NCBI RefSeq assembly: GCF_000512205.2
Contig: NZ_CP006644.1
Span: forward strand, 4,726,501-4,790,500
DNA: 64,000 nt
Reading direction: 5' to 3'
DNA from: Sphingomonas sanxanigenens DSM 19645 = NX02
Lineage (GTDB): Bacteria > Pseudomonadota > Alphaproteobacteria > Sphingomonadales > Sphingomonadaceae
Positions 36,625-45,378 of this stretch are shown piece after piece. The position numbers and the translations under genes are program-made. Each line of letters starts with the position of its first letter. Position 1 is the first letter of the stretch. The notes beneath the pieces were generated by a model, which searched no databases, was not told the DNA's origin, and saw only the letters and a program-made list of their open reading frames with translations.

Positions 36625-37452
36625 ATGAGACAGAAGGCGTCAAACGAAGAATCGGCGTCGGGCGAGGAAAAAACGCGGACACAAGGCAGCCAGACGCTGC
36701 TGCGCGGGCTCGACATGCTGGACAAGGTGATCGACGGGCCAGTGCGGCTCGCCGACCTGGCGGCGCGCATGCAGCTCACCCGCTCGACCACGCACCGGCT
36801 CGCCAATGCATTGATCGATCGTGGTTTTCTGACCTTCCTGCCGCGCGAGGGCTATCAGCTCGGTCCCAAGCTGATGCAGCTCGGCTTCCTCGCGCAGAGC
36901 CAGGCGGACGTGGTGCAGATCGGCCGCCCCCATCTGGAGGCGCTGGCGACCTTGAGCGAGGATACGGTCCATCTCGGCCGCCTCGACGGCGATCTCGCGC
37001 TCTATCTCGACAAGATTCCCGGCCGCCGCCGCGTCGACATCTCCAGCCGCATCGGCGATCGCCAGCCGCTGACCTCGACCGGGCTCGGCAAGGCGCTGCT
37101 GCTCGACGATCGCGAGCCGCACTGGCGCCGGCTGTTCGACGCCGACCATGAGGCCGGTGACGTCAAGATCGCCTATGATGTGTGGCTCGATCGGATGAAG
37201 GGCTATGTCGAGGCCGGCCGCACCTTCGACCTCGAAGAGAATGAAGACCAGATCCGCTGCGTCGCCGCCCCGATCCGCGACGCGTCCGGCGCGATCGTCG
37301 CGGCGATCAGCGTGTCGAGCGCCGCGCAATATATGGACGACGACCGCATGCAGTCGCTGAGCGACGATGTGCGCGAAACGGTGCGTCGGATCAGTGTCGA
37401 TCTGGGCTGGAGCCCGGATGCCAAGCCACCCCGCCGCATCCAGCGGCGCTGA
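36625..37452 (+). CDS. IclR-family transcriptional regulator
   Basis: This 275-residue regulator has a disordered acidic N-terminus. The winged HTH (about residues 25-85) includes LRGLDMLDKVIDGPVRLADLA and RMQLTRSTTHRLANALIDRG. The IclR effector domain follows (STGLGKALLLDD, and IRCVAAPIRDASGAIVAAISVSS). It diverges from rhmD and precedes the L-rhamnose dehydrogenase gene, so it probably responds to rhamnose, rhamnonate or ketodeoxyrhamnonate. KdgR, a member of this family, controls pectin genes in enterobacteria, which makes wider control of the pectin locus plausible. Confidence 0.92.
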   Translation: MRQKASNEESASGEEKTRTQGSQTLLRGLDMLDKVIDGPVRLADLAARMQLTRSTTHRLANALIDRGFLTFLPREGYQLGPKLMQLGFLAQSQADVVQIGRPHLEALATLSEDTVHLGRLDGDLALYLDKIPGRRRVDISSRIGDRQPLTSTGLGKALLLDDREPHWRRLFDADHEAGDVKIAYDVWLDRMKGYVEAGRTFDLEENEDQIRCVAAPIRDASGAIVAAISVSSAAQYMDDDRMQSLSDDVRETVRRISVDLGWSPDAKPPRRIQRR

Positions 37453-37480
37453 CCCCTTTACCCCAACGAAGGAAGCTCCC

Positions 37481-38245
37481 GTGAAGCTGCTTGAAGGCAA
37501 GACCGTTCTCGTCACCGGCGCATCGACCGGCATCGGCCGTGCCGCTGCGATCGGCGCCGCCCAGCATGGCGCGAACGTCGTCATCAACTATGCCCACAGC
37601 GATGCCGCCGCCGCCGACTGCGTCGCCCAGATCGAGGCGACCGGCCAGCGCGGGCTGGCGGTGAAGGGCGACGTCGCCGATCCGCAGACCGCGCAGGATT
37701 TCGTCGCGAAGGCGGTCGATGCGTTCGGCTCGGTCGACGTGATGGTCTCGAACGCCGGCATCTGCCCATTCCACGCCTTCCTCGACATGCCGGTCGAGGT
37801 GGTGGAGCGCACCTTCCGCGTGAACCTGCACGGCGCCTATTTCATGGTGCAGGCGGCGGCCAACCAGATGGTCAAGCAGGGCAAGGGCGGCTCGATCGTC
37901 GCGGTCTCGTCGATCTCGGCGCTGGTCGGCGGTGAGTTCCAGACGCACTACACCCCCACCAAGGCGGGCGTTCATTCGCTGATGCAGTCGACCGCGATCG
38001 CGCTCGGCCGCCACGGCATCCGCTGCAACAGCGTGCTGCCCGGCACCATCCTGACCGAGATCAACAAGGATGATCTCGCCGACATCGAGAAGCGCAAATA
38101 TATGGAACAGCGCACGCCGCTCGGCCGCCTCGGCATGCCCGAGGATCTGGCGGGCCCGATCGTGTTCCTCGCGTCCGACATGGCCGCATACGTCACCGGC
38201 GCGGCGCTGCTGGTCGACGGCGGCATGTTCGTCAACCTGCAGTGA
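37481..38245 (+). CDS. SDR dehydrogenase, probable L-rhamnose 1-dehydrogenase
   Basis: This 254-residue SDR has TGASTGIGRAAA, NAG in VSNAGICPF, SSIS for the catalytic Ser and YTPTK for Tyr/Lys, then PGTILTEINKDDL, as in L-rhamnose dehydrogenases of non-phosphorylative pathways. It would oxidise L-rhamnose to L-rhamnono-1,4-lactone. The start is GTG 37481 with AAGGAAG 6 bases before it; longer frames overlap the IclR gene and are not used. Its place just after the IclR gene and opposite rhmD supports the role. Confidence 0.86.
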   Translation: MKLLEGKTVLVTGASTGIGRAAAIGAAQHGANVVINYAHSDAAAADCVAQIEATGQRGLAVKGDVADPQTAQDFVAKAVDAFGSVDVMVSNAGICPFHAFLDMPVEVVERTFRVNLHGAYFMVQAAANQMVKQGKGGSIVAVSSISALVGGEFQTHYTPTKAGVHSLMQSTAIALGRHGIRCNSVLPGTILTEINKDDLADIEKRKYMEQRTPLGRLGMPEDLAGPIVFLASDMAAYVTGAALLVDGGMFVNLQ

Positions 38246-39231
38246 CGATGGAGGTCGACCGGCGCGGCCTGCTGCTGGCGGCGGCGGGGCTGGGTGCGGG
38301 GGCGGCCGCCGCCCCCGCCATCGGCGCCGCCACGCCCGCACGAGCGGTGCCGCCGCCGGCGGGCTTCACGCGCATCGACCTGTGGCCGGGCAAGGCGCCC
38401 GGCGGCGAGCGGGTGACGGTGACGGAAGAGAGCGGCCCGCGGAAGCCGGACAGCGGCCCCGAGGACGCCTACTACGCCCACATCACCACCCCCACATTGA
38501 CCATCCTGCGCCCCAAGAAACCCGATGGCCGCGCGATGCTGCTGATCCCCGGCGGCGGCTATGTCCGCGTCGTGATCGGGCATGAGGGCCATGCGATCGC
38601 GCACCGGCTCGCCGAGGCGGGCTATACCTGCTTCATCCTGCTCTATCGCCTGCCGGCGGACGGCTGGGCGGCGGGGCCGGAGGCGCCGCTGCAGGATGCG
38701 CAGCGCGCGTTGCGGACGGTGCGCAGCATGGCGGGCAAGGAGGGCTTCGACGCCGAGAAGATCGGCGTGATGGGCTTTTCCGCCGGCGGCCACCTCGCCG
38801 CCTGGCTGACAGCGCGCGCGCCCGCGGAGACCTATGCGCCGATCGACGCGATCGACCGCGAGCCGATCCGCGCCGCGGTCGCTGCCTATATGTATCCGGT
38901 GATCCTGATGCAGGGCGAGCATGTCCACCGCGGCTCGCGCACCCAGTTGCTCGGCGCCGATCCGACGCCGCAGCGGATGCGCGCCTATTCGCTGGACCAG
39001 GATGTTTCCGCCGAGACTCCACCGGTGTTCCTCGCCCATGCGCTCGACGACATGTCGGTGCCGCCGGAGAACAGCCTCGCGATGCTCGCCGCGCTGCGCG
39101 CGAAGCAGGTTCCGGTGGAATGCCACCTGTTCGAGAAGGGCGGCCACGGCTTCGGCCTCGTACCGCAGGCCGGGCCGACCGCGCTGTGGCCCGAGTTGTT
39201 CCTCGCATTCGCCGCGGCGCACGGGGTTTGA
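38242..39231 (+). CDS. Exported alpha/beta hydrolase (acetyl-esterase-like)
   Basis: The 329-residue protein begins with a twin-Arg-like leader (VDRRGLLLAAAGLGAGAAAA). A BD-FAE/acetylxylan-esterase-type hydrolase domain follows: LIPGGGYVRVVIGHEGHAIAH, nucleophile GFSAGGHLAAW, acid Asp in HALDDMSVPPEN and base His in KGGHGFGL. It probably deacetylates pectin oligosaccharides in the periplasm. GTG 38242 overlaps the previous stop (GTGA); ATG 38248 is an equally good start. The lutA gene begins 3 bases after the stop. Confidence 0.85.
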   Translation: MTMEVDRRGLLLAAAGLGAGAAAAPAIGAATPARAVPPPAGFTRIDLWPGKAPGGERVTVTEESGPRKPDSGPEDAYYAHITTPTLTILRPKKPDGRAMLLIPGGGYVRVVIGHEGHAIAHRLAEAGYTCFILLYRLPADGWAAGPEAPLQDAQRALRTVRSMAGKEGFDAEKIGVMGFSAGGHLAAWLTARAPAETYAPIDAIDREPIRAAVAAYMYPVILMQGEHVHRGSRTQLLGADPTPQRMRAYSLDQDVSAETPPVFLAHALDDMSVPPENSLAMLAALRAKQVPVECHLFEKGGHGFGLVPQAGPTALWPELFLAFAAAHGV

Positions 39232-39233
39232 CG

Positions 39234-39998
39234 ATGGACCAGGCCGCCCCCCGGGTTGCGCTGTTCGCCACCTGCCTGGTCGACCTGATCCGGCCGCGCA
39301 TCGGCTTCGCCGCCGTCGCCGCGCTGGAGGCGGCGGGCTGCGCGGTGATCGTGCCCGACGGGCAGACCTGCTGCGGCCAGCCCGCGCTCAATTCGGGCGA
39401 CCGCGACAATGCCGCGGCGATCGCGAAGCGCATGATCGCGCTGCTCGAACCCTATGAGCATATCGTCGTCCCCTCCGGCTCCTGCGCGGGGACGATCCGC
39501 TGCCACTATCCCGAACTCTTCGAGCATGACGCCGAATGGGGGCCGCGCGCCGACGCGCTGGCCGCCAGGACCTTCGAGATCATGGCCTATCTCGACGAGG
39601 TGCGCGGCTGGCGGCCCGAGGGCGTCACCCTCGATGCCACCGCCGCCTATCACGACAGCTGCTCGGGGCTGCGCGAGCTCGGCATCAAGCGCCAGCCGCG
39701 CCGCCTGCTCGGCGCGATCGATGGCCTCGCGCTGACCCCGCTCGCCGGCGAGGAGACCTGCTGCGGCTTCGGCGGCACCTTCTGCGTCAAATATCCGGCC
39801 ATCTCCAACGCGATCGTCGAGGAAAAGGCGCAGGCGATCGAGGCGACCGGCGCCGACCTCCTGCTCGCGGGCGACCTCGGCTGCCTGATGAACATGGCCG
39901 GCAAGCTCAACCGCCGCGGCGCGCCCGTCCGCGCCTTCCACGCGATCGAGTTGATCGCCGGCATGGGCGACGGCCCGGCGATCGGGGAAGAGCGATGA
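39234..39998 (+). CDS. lutA: L-lactate oxidation protein LutA ((Fe-S)-binding, CCG domains)
   Basis: This 254-residue protein has two cysteine-rich CCG domains. The first includes CLVDLIRPRIGF and TCCGQPALNSG (residues about 14-60), the second HDSCSGLREL and ETCCGFGGTFCVKYP. LutA is one subunit of the LutABC L-lactate dehydrogenase system that feeds electrons to the respiratory chain. Its genes overlap head to tail with lutB. Placement within the rhamnose cluster fits removal of the L-lactate made by the diketo-hydrolase. Confidence 0.93.
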   Translation: MDQAAPRVALFATCLVDLIRPRIGFAAVAALEAAGCAVIVPDGQTCCGQPALNSGDRDNAAAIAKRMIALLEPYEHIVVPSGSCAGTIRCHYPELFEHDAEWGPRADALAARTFEIMAYLDEVRGWRPEGVTLDATAAYHDSCSGLRELGIKRQPRRLLGAIDGLALTPLAGEETCCGFGGTFCVKYPAISNAIVEEKAQAIEATGADLLLAGDLGCLMNMAGKLNRRGAPVRAFHAIELIAGMGDGPAIGEER

Positions 39999-41389
39999 GC
40001 GGCTTCACCGATCGCGTCGAGACCGCGCTGGCGGACCGCACGCTCAAGATCGCGGTCGAGCGCACCGCCGGCACCGCCGAGGCCAAGCGCGCGGTGGCGG
40101 TCGACGCCTTCCCGGATTTCGAGCGCGCGCGCGATCGCGCGGCGGCGATCAAGGACCATGTCGTCGCCAATCTCGGCCATTATCTCGAGCAGTTCGAGGC
40201 CAATGCGGTGGCCGCCGGCGCGACCGTGCATTGGGCGCGGACGGCGGACGAGGCGTGCCGGATCGTCATCGACCTGTGCAAGGCGGCCGGGGCGAAGAGC
40301 ATCGCGCGTTCCAAGTCGATGCTCGGCGAGGAGATCGGCCTCCCGCATGCGCTCGCCGAGGCGGGCATCGGCCGCATCGAGACCGACCTTGCCGAACACA
40401 TCATCCAGCTTGCCGACGAGCGGCCCTCGCACATCATCTGGCCGGCGATGCACAAGACGCGCGAGCAGATCTCCGCCCTGTTCAAGGCGCGCCACCGCAC
40501 CCCGCACGAGGAAGAGACGATCGCGGCGATGGCGGAAAGCGCCCGCCGCGAGCTGCGCACGCAGATGCTGGGCGCCGACGTCGGCATCTCCGGCGCCAAC
40601 TTCCTGATCGCCGACACCGGCGCGGTCTGCACCGTGACCAACGAGGGCAATGCCGAGCTGTCGCTGGTGCCGCCGCGCGTCCATATCGTCACCGCCGGCA
40701 TCGAGAAGCTGGTGCCGTCGATGGCGCACGCCACCCACATGCTGCGGATGCTGGCGCGCTCCGCGACCGGCGCCGCGCTCACCCAATACACCACCTTTTA
40801 CACCGGCCCGAAGCGCGCCGGCGACCATGACGGCCCCGAGGAAATGCACATCGTGCTGGTCGACAACGGCCGCACCCGGATGCGCGCCGAGGGGCTGGCG
40901 GAGATGCTGCGCTGCATCCGCTGCGGCGCCTGCATGAACCATTGCGTGGTGTTCCGGCAGATCGGCGGCCATGCCTATGGCGGCACCTATCCCGGCCCGA
41001 TGGGCGCGGTGCTGACCCCGGTGCTGGACGGGCTCGCCGCGAGCCGCGAATTGCCCAGCGCCTGCACGCTCAACGGCAAGTGCCAGGAAGTCTGCCCGGT
41101 GAAGATCCCGCTGCCCACCTTGCTACGCGGCTGGCGCGAGAAGAGCTGGCGCGAGGGGCTGGAGCCGACTTCGATGCGCGCCGGCATCGGCCTGTGGGCC
41201 TGGGTCGCACGGCGGCCGGCGCTGTATCGCCTCGGCACCGGCATGGCGCAGCGCGTGCTGCGGCTGTGGGGGCGCAACGGCTGGATCACGTCGCTGCCGT
41301 TCGCCGGCGGCTGGACGCGGCATCGCGACATGCCGGTACCCAGGGGCGGCACCTTCATGGCGCAGTGGAAGAAGCAGAACCGCCGATGA
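39995..41389 (+). CDS. lutB: L-lactate oxidation iron-sulfur protein LutB
   Basis: This 464-residue LutB has an LUD domain (SKSMLGEEIGLPHALAEAG, GADVGISGANFLIADTGAV, GIEKLVPSMAHATHMLRMLAR) and a ferredoxin-like C-terminus. The two cluster-binding runs are CIRCGACMNHC and CTLNGKCQEVCP. It probably receives electrons from lactate oxidation and passes them to quinone. GGGAAGAG precedes the ATG, which overlaps the lutA stop. Confidence 0.95.
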   Translation: MSGFTDRVETALADRTLKIAVERTAGTAEAKRAVAVDAFPDFERARDRAAAIKDHVVANLGHYLEQFEANAVAAGATVHWARTADEACRIVIDLCKAAGAKSIARSKSMLGEEIGLPHALAEAGIGRIETDLAEHIIQLADERPSHIIWPAMHKTREQISALFKARHRTPHEEETIAAMAESARRELRTQMLGADVGISGANFLIADTGAVCTVTNEGNAELSLVPPRVHIVTAGIEKLVPSMAHATHMLRMLARSATGAALTQYTTFYTGPKRAGDHDGPEEMHIVLVDNGRTRMRAEGLAEMLRCIRCGACMNHCVVFRQIGGHAYGGTYPGPMGAVLTPVLDGLAASRELPSACTLNGKCQEVCPVKIPLPTLLRGWREKSWREGLEPTSMRAGIGLWAWVARRPALYRLGTGMAQRVLRLWGRNGWITSLPFAGGWTRHRDMPVPRGGTFMAQWKKQNRR

Positions 41390-42015
41390 GTGCGCGCGAC
41401 GACATATTGGCCGCCCTCCCCGGCAACGCACCCGCGGGCACGATCGAGCGCGAGGCGGCGGCGCTGCTGCTCGCCCCCGAACGGCCGGCGGTCGCCCCTG
41501 CGCAACTGGAAGCCGAATTCCTCGGCAAGCTCACTTTGCCCAGCGTCGCCGCGACGCATGACCGCATAGGCAGCCTCGCCGAGCTGCCTGCGGCGATCGC
41601 CCGCTATCTGGCCGGCCACGGGCTGCCGGCGGCGCTCTATCTGCCCCCCGATCCCCGCCTCGACGCCTGCGACTGGTCCACCACCGGGCGCCGCGCGGAG
41701 GTGGCGCCCGACGAGCCAGCCGCGCTCGCCATCGCCCGCTGCGGCATCGCCGAGACCGGATCGCTGGTGTTCGAAACCGGCCGCGCCGCGCCGATGCTGC
41801 CCAACTTCCTGACCCTGCATCACATCGTGCTGCTCGCCGCCGCGGACATCGTCGCCCATCTCGAGGAGGCGATCCTGCCCGGCGCCCAGCCGCGCGCGCA
41901 TTATTGGGTGACGGGGGTGTCGGGCACCACCGACATCGAGGGCACCTATGTGCGCGGCGCACATGGGCCGAGATATTTGCATGTGATCCTGTTGGACCAC
42001 CTGTTGGTCGATTGA
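41386..42015 (+). CDS. lutC: L-lactate oxidation protein LutC (LUD domain)
   Basis: This 209-residue protein has a single LUD domain: CGIAETGSLVFETG, LPNFLTLHHIVLL, HYWVTGVSGTTDIEGTYVRGAHGPRYLHVILL. It completes LutABC. The ATG overlaps the lutB stop by four bases. It is followed by 109 bases holding a small TGCCC-AAC-GGGCA hairpin before dgoK. Confidence 0.93.
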   Translation: MSARDDILAALPGNAPAGTIEREAAALLLAPERPAVAPAQLEAEFLGKLTLPSVAATHDRIGSLAELPAAIARYLAGHGLPAALYLPPDPRLDACDWSTTGRRAEVAPDEPAALAIARCGIAETGSLVFETGRAAPMLPNFLTLHHIVLLAAADIVAHLEEAILPGAQPRAHYWVTGVSGTTDIEGTYVRGAHGPRYLHVILLDHLLVD

Positions 42016-42124
42016 TCCACGATATGAACCAAAATGCCCAACGGGCAGGTGGACAGCCGGGCCAAGTCATATAAATAGCCCGCTGCATATGGCGAAGGAT
42101 GGTGAGTTTGATCGGAGCCCAGGC

Positions 42125-43003
42125 ATGACGGACGGCGCCTTCCTCGCCATCGACTGGGGCACCACGAATCGCCGCGTCTATCGCATCGCCGCCGACGGCA
42201 CGGTGGAAGCGACCGTGCGCACCGATCGCGGCATCCTGGCGATGGAGCCCGCCGGCTATGCCGATGAGGTTGCCGCGATCCGCGCCGAGATGGGCGACCT
42301 GCCGATCCTGTGCGCCGGCATGGTCGGCTCCAACCGCGGCTGGGCGGAGGTGCCCTACCTCCCCTGCCCCGCCGACATCGCGGGTCTGGCGAACGCGCTG
42401 CACTGGGTGGAGCCCGGCCGCACCGCGATCGTCCCCGGCGTCGCCTGGCACGGCACCGCGCATGCCGATGTGATGCGCGGCGAGGAAGTGCAGGTGCTGG
42501 GCGCCACGCTCGCCGGCCTCACCCCCGCCACCGCGCTGCTCTGCCAGCCCGGCACCCACTGCAAATGGGCGTGGATGGAAGATGGCCGGATCGACCGCTT
42601 CACCACCGCGATGACCGGCGAGATCTTCTCGCTCGTCCAGCGCCACAGCCTGCTCGCCGCGCAGATGACCGGCACGGTCGCGGCGGGTGACGCCTTCCTG
42701 CGCGGCGTCGCCGATGCACAAGGGGGCGACCTGCTCGCCCGCCTGTTCGGCGTGCGCGCCGATTTCGTCACCGGCCGCACCCCGGCGGGTGACGAGGCGT
42801 CCTATGTCAGCGGCCTGCTGATCGGCACCGACGTGTGGGCGCGCAGGCCCGCCGAGGCTCCGGCGATCGGCCTGCTCGCCGATCCCGTGCTCGGCGCGCT
42901 CTATTCCGCCGCGATCGCCGCGGCCGGCGGCCGGGCAACCCTTGTCGACAGCCATTCCGCGTTCATCGCGGGCATCACCCATATCTGGAGGCACGCAGCA
43001 TGA
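42125..43003 (+). CDS. dgoK: 2-dehydro-3-deoxygalactonokinase
   Basis: This 292-residue kinase has the family N-terminus FLAIDWGTTNRRVYRI (phosphate-binding) and the internal blocks CAGMVGSNRGWAEVPYLPCPADI, LLCQPGTHCKWAWME, FTTAMTGEIFSLVQRHSLL. It phosphorylates 2-keto-3-deoxy-galactonate at O6. It may serve galactose released by the two GH35 enzymes through galactonate, although galactose dehydrogenase and galactonate dehydratase are not in this window. ATG 42089 would add 12 residues; 42125 matches the family start. Confidence 0.93.
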   Translation: MTDGAFLAIDWGTTNRRVYRIAADGTVEATVRTDRGILAMEPAGYADEVAAIRAEMGDLPILCAGMVGSNRGWAEVPYLPCPADIAGLANALHWVEPGRTAIVPGVAWHGTAHADVMRGEEVQVLGATLAGLTPATALLCQPGTHCKWAWMEDGRIDRFTTAMTGEIFSLVQRHSLLAAQMTGTVAAGDAFLRGVADAQGGDLLARLFGVRADFVTGRTPAGDEASYVSGLLIGTDVWARRPAEAPAIGLLADPVLGALYSAAIAAAGGRATLVDSHSAFIAGITHIWRHAA

Positions 43004-43632
43004 CCGCTCCCGCCGCATTCACCACCGCCTTCGCCGCCTGCCCGCTCGTCGCGATCCTGCGCGGCGTAAAACCGGACGAGGTGGAAGCCATCGGCGACGC
43101 GCTGGTCGAGGCCGGCTTCACCCTGATCGAGGTGCCGCTGAACTCGCCCGAGCCGCTGGTGTCGATCGCAGCGCTGGCGAAGCGCCTCGCCGGCCGTGCG
43201 CTGGTCGGTGCCGGCACGGTGCTGACACCGGCGCAGGTGAGCGAAGTCGCCGCCGCGGGCGGCCGGCTGATCGTCTCGCCCAACACCGATGCCGCGGTGA
43301 TCGCGGCGACGGTGGCGGCGGGCATGGTCTCGCTGCCCGGCTGCTTCACCCCCACCGAGGCGTTCGCAGCGCTCGCCGCCGGCGCGCACGGCCTGAAATT
43401 CTTCCCCGCCGAGGCGATGAGCCCCGGCGTGCTCAAGGCGCAGCTCGCGGTGCTGCCGCGCGACGTGCCCAAGCTGGTGGTCGGCGGCATCGCCCCCACC
43501 AACATGGGCCCGTGGCACGCCGCCGGCGCGCATGGCTATGGCCTCGGCTCCGCGCTGTTCAAGCCGGGCCTCGACGCCGCGGCGGTGGGCGCCAACGCCC
43601 GCGCCTTCGTCGAGGGCTGGCGCGCGCTCTGA
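43000..43632 (+). CDS. dgoA: 2-dehydro-3-deoxy-6-phosphogalactonate aldolase
   Basis: This is a 210-residue class I aldolase of the KDPG/KDPGal family: LIEVPLNSPEPL with the proton-transfer Glu, GAGTVLTPAQV, SPNTDAAVI, the Schiff-base Lys in GLKFFPAEAMSPG and KLVVGGIAPTNMG. It splits the kinase product into pyruvate and glyceraldehyde-3-phosphate. It may also act on KDPG, the product of KdgK, for which no separate Eda is seen here. The ATG overlaps the dgoK stop and follows GGAGG. Confidence 0.94.
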   Translation: MTAPAAFTTAFAACPLVAILRGVKPDEVEAIGDALVEAGFTLIEVPLNSPEPLVSIAALAKRLAGRALVGAGTVLTPAQVSEVAAAGGRLIVSPNTDAAVIAATVAAGMVSLPGCFTPTEAFAALAAGAHGLKFFPAEAMSPGVLKAQLAVLPRDVPKLVVGGIAPTNMGPWHAAGAHGYGLGSALFKPGLDAAAVGANARAFVEGWRAL

Positions 43633-43675
43633 GCCCGTCCTTCCACCCGACCACCCCCGCCAAGGAGACTCTCCC

Positions 43676-44335
43676 ATGAAAATCGCCCTGATCACCGAGA
43701 ACAGCCAGGCCGCGAAGAACCCGATCATCCACAATGCGCTGACCACCGTCGCCGAGCCGCTCGGCCACCAGGTGTTCAACTATGGCATGTATTCGGCCGA
43801 GGACGATGCCTCGCTGACCTACATCATGAACGGCCTGCTCGCCGCGGTGCTGCTCAATTCCAAGGCCGCCGACTTCGTCGTCACCGGCTGCGGCACCGGC
43901 ATGGGCGCGATGCTCGCCTGCAACGCGATGCCGGGCGTGTTCTGCGGCCTCGTCATCGATCCGACCGACGCCTTCCTGTTCGGCCAGATCAACGACGGCA
44001 ACGCGATCTCGATGCCCTACGCCAAGGGCTTCGGCTGGGCCGCCGAGCTCAACCTGCAGGACGTCTACCGCAAGCTGTTCGAGGGCGAGCGCGGCCTGGG
44101 CTATCCCAAGGAGCGCGCCGAGATCATGGCCAAGAACCGCGGCATCCTGAAGACCGTGAAGGAAGCGACCAGCAAGGACATCGTGTCGGCGCTGAAGGCG
44201 GTCGACCAGGACCTGCTGAAGGCCGCCATCGCCGGCCCGCACTTCGCCGAATATTTCTTCGCGAACGCCGAGGAAGGCGAACTGCGCGACTTCATCGCCG
44301 GCCTCGTCGACGCCCCGGTGCTCGAGAACGCGTGA
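43676..44335 (+). CDS. RpiB/LacA/LacB-family isomerase, possible DhuI-type 4-deoxy-5-keto-uronate isomerase
   Basis: This 219-residue protein has the RpiB/LacAB fold: MKIALITENSQAAKN, GTGMGAMLACNAMPGVFCG (the GxGxG-type Cys/Gly loop), NDGNAISMPYAKG. A long helical C-terminus exceeds ordinary RpiB (about 150 residues). It sits just before kduD and kdgK, and no KduI is present in the window. In some streptococcal uronate clusters an RpiB-family enzyme, DhuI, replaces KduI, so that role is inferred here. CAAGGAG precedes the ATG. Confidence 0.85.
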   Translation: MKIALITENSQAAKNPIIHNALTTVAEPLGHQVFNYGMYSAEDDASLTYIMNGLLAAVLLNSKAADFVVTGCGTGMGAMLACNAMPGVFCGLVIDPTDAFLFGQINDGNAISMPYAKGFGWAAELNLQDVYRKLFEGERGLGYPKERAEIMAKNRGILKTVKEATSKDIVSALKAVDQDLLKAAIAGPHFAEYFFANAEEGELRDFIAGLVDAPVLENA

Positions 44336-44342
44336 TGTGACG

Positions 44343-44370
44343 GCCGGGCGCGGGGGAACCCGCGCCCGGC
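44343..44370 (+). terminator. Strong hairpin after RpiB-like gene
   Basis: GCCGGGCGCGGG, loop GGAA, CCCGCGCCCGGC is a perfect 12-bp stem 8 bases after the stop, followed by GCTCTCTTGCC. It probably ends the transcript that begins upstream of lutA/dgoK. Confidence 0.75.
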
Positions 44371-44396
44371 GCTCTCTTGCCCTCCCCCGTTCGCCC

Positions 44397-44575
44397 TGAG
44401 TAGCCATTGAGCGAAGTCGAAATGGCGTATCGAAGGGTCAGGCTCGGAGCAGGTCCTTCGATACGGGCCCCCTCGACTTCGCTCGGGACAGGCTTCGCCA
44501 GGCTCAGTCCCTGCTCGGGACGAACGGGTTGGGCGGGGCGGCAGGATCCCGGGTCAAGCCCGGGATGACGATAGT
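44397..44575. repeat. Dispersed palindromic repeat, copy B, plus CCGGG repeat
   Basis: TGAGTAGCCATTGAGCG and AAATGGCGTATCGAAGG match copy A (29.3 kb) in reverse orientation. CGTATCGAAGG (44426-44436) and CCTTCGATACG (44455-44465) are inverted. A second unit, CCCGGGTCAAGCCCGGGATGACG at about 44549-44571, is a separate palindromic repeat of a type common in alphaproteobacteria. No gene is seen between the isomerase and kduD (286 bases). Confidence 0.75.
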
Positions 44576-44621
44576 CTGAAAATCGGGCACCCTTCGCCCC
44601 CAAGCATACGGATCCCCCCAC

Positions 44622-45377
44622 ATGAGCAACATCTTCGACCTCAGCGGCACGGTCGCGGTGGTAACCGGCGCGAACACCGGCATCGGCCAGGCGATCGCGG
44701 TGGCGCTGGCCGAAGCGGGGGCGGATATCGCGGCGGTGGGCCGCACGCCGGCACAAGAGACCGTCGAGAAGGTGCGCGCGCTCGGCCGCCGCGCCGAGAT
44801 CGTCTCCGCCGACCTCTCGACGATCGAGCCGGTCGGCCGCATCGTCGCCGAGACCGTCGAGACGCTCGGCGGGCTCGACATCCTCGTCAACAATGCCGGC
44901 ATCATCCGCCGTGCCGACAGCGTCGATTTCACCGAGGCCGACTGGGACGCGGTGATCGACACCAACCTCAAGTCGGTGTTCTTCCTCAGCCAGGCAGCGG
45001 GGCGCCACATGCTGGCCCAAGGCCGCGGCAAGATCATCAACATCGCCTCGATGCTGACCTTCCAGGGCGGCATCCGCGTGCCGAGCTACACCGCGTCCAA
45101 GAGCGGCGTCGGCGGCCTCACCAAGCTGCTCGCCAATGAATGGTCGGCCAAAGGCATCAACGTCAACGGCATCGCGCCGGGCTATATCGCCACCAACAAC
45201 ACCGCAGCACTGCAGGCGGACGAGACCCGCAACCGCCAGATCGTCGAGCGCATCCCGGCCGGCCGCTGGGGCAAGCCTTCCGACCTCGGCGGCGCCGCGG
45301 TGTTCCTCGCCTCCTCCGCGTCGGACTATGTCGATGGCCATATCCTGGCGGTCGACGGCGGCTGGCTGGCGCGCTGA
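44622..45377 (+). CDS. kduD: 2-dehydro-3-deoxy-D-gluconate 5-dehydrogenase
   Basis: This 251-residue SDR matches KduD closely: TGANTGIGQAIAVAL, ILVNNAGIIRR, NIASMLTFQGGIRVPSYTASKSG (with Ser/Tyr/Lys), NGIAPGYIATNNT, RIPAGRWGKPSDLGG and the ending DYVDGHILAVDGGWLAR. It reduces 3-deoxy-D-glycero-2,5-hexodiulosonate to 2-keto-3-deoxygluconate, the step after the isomerase. No strong ribosome site precedes the ATG. kdgK follows at once. Confidence 0.96.
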   Translation: MSNIFDLSGTVAVVTGANTGIGQAIAVALAEAGADIAAVGRTPAQETVEKVRALGRRAEIVSADLSTIEPVGRIVAETVETLGGLDILVNNAGIIRRADSVDFTEADWDAVIDTNLKSVFFLSQAAGRHMLAQGRGKIINIASMLTFQGGIRVPSYTASKSGVGGLTKLLANEWSAKGINVNGIAPGYIATNNTAALQADETRNRQIVERIPAGRWGKPSDLGGAAVFLASSASDYVDGHILAVDGGWLAR

Positions 45378-45378
45378 G

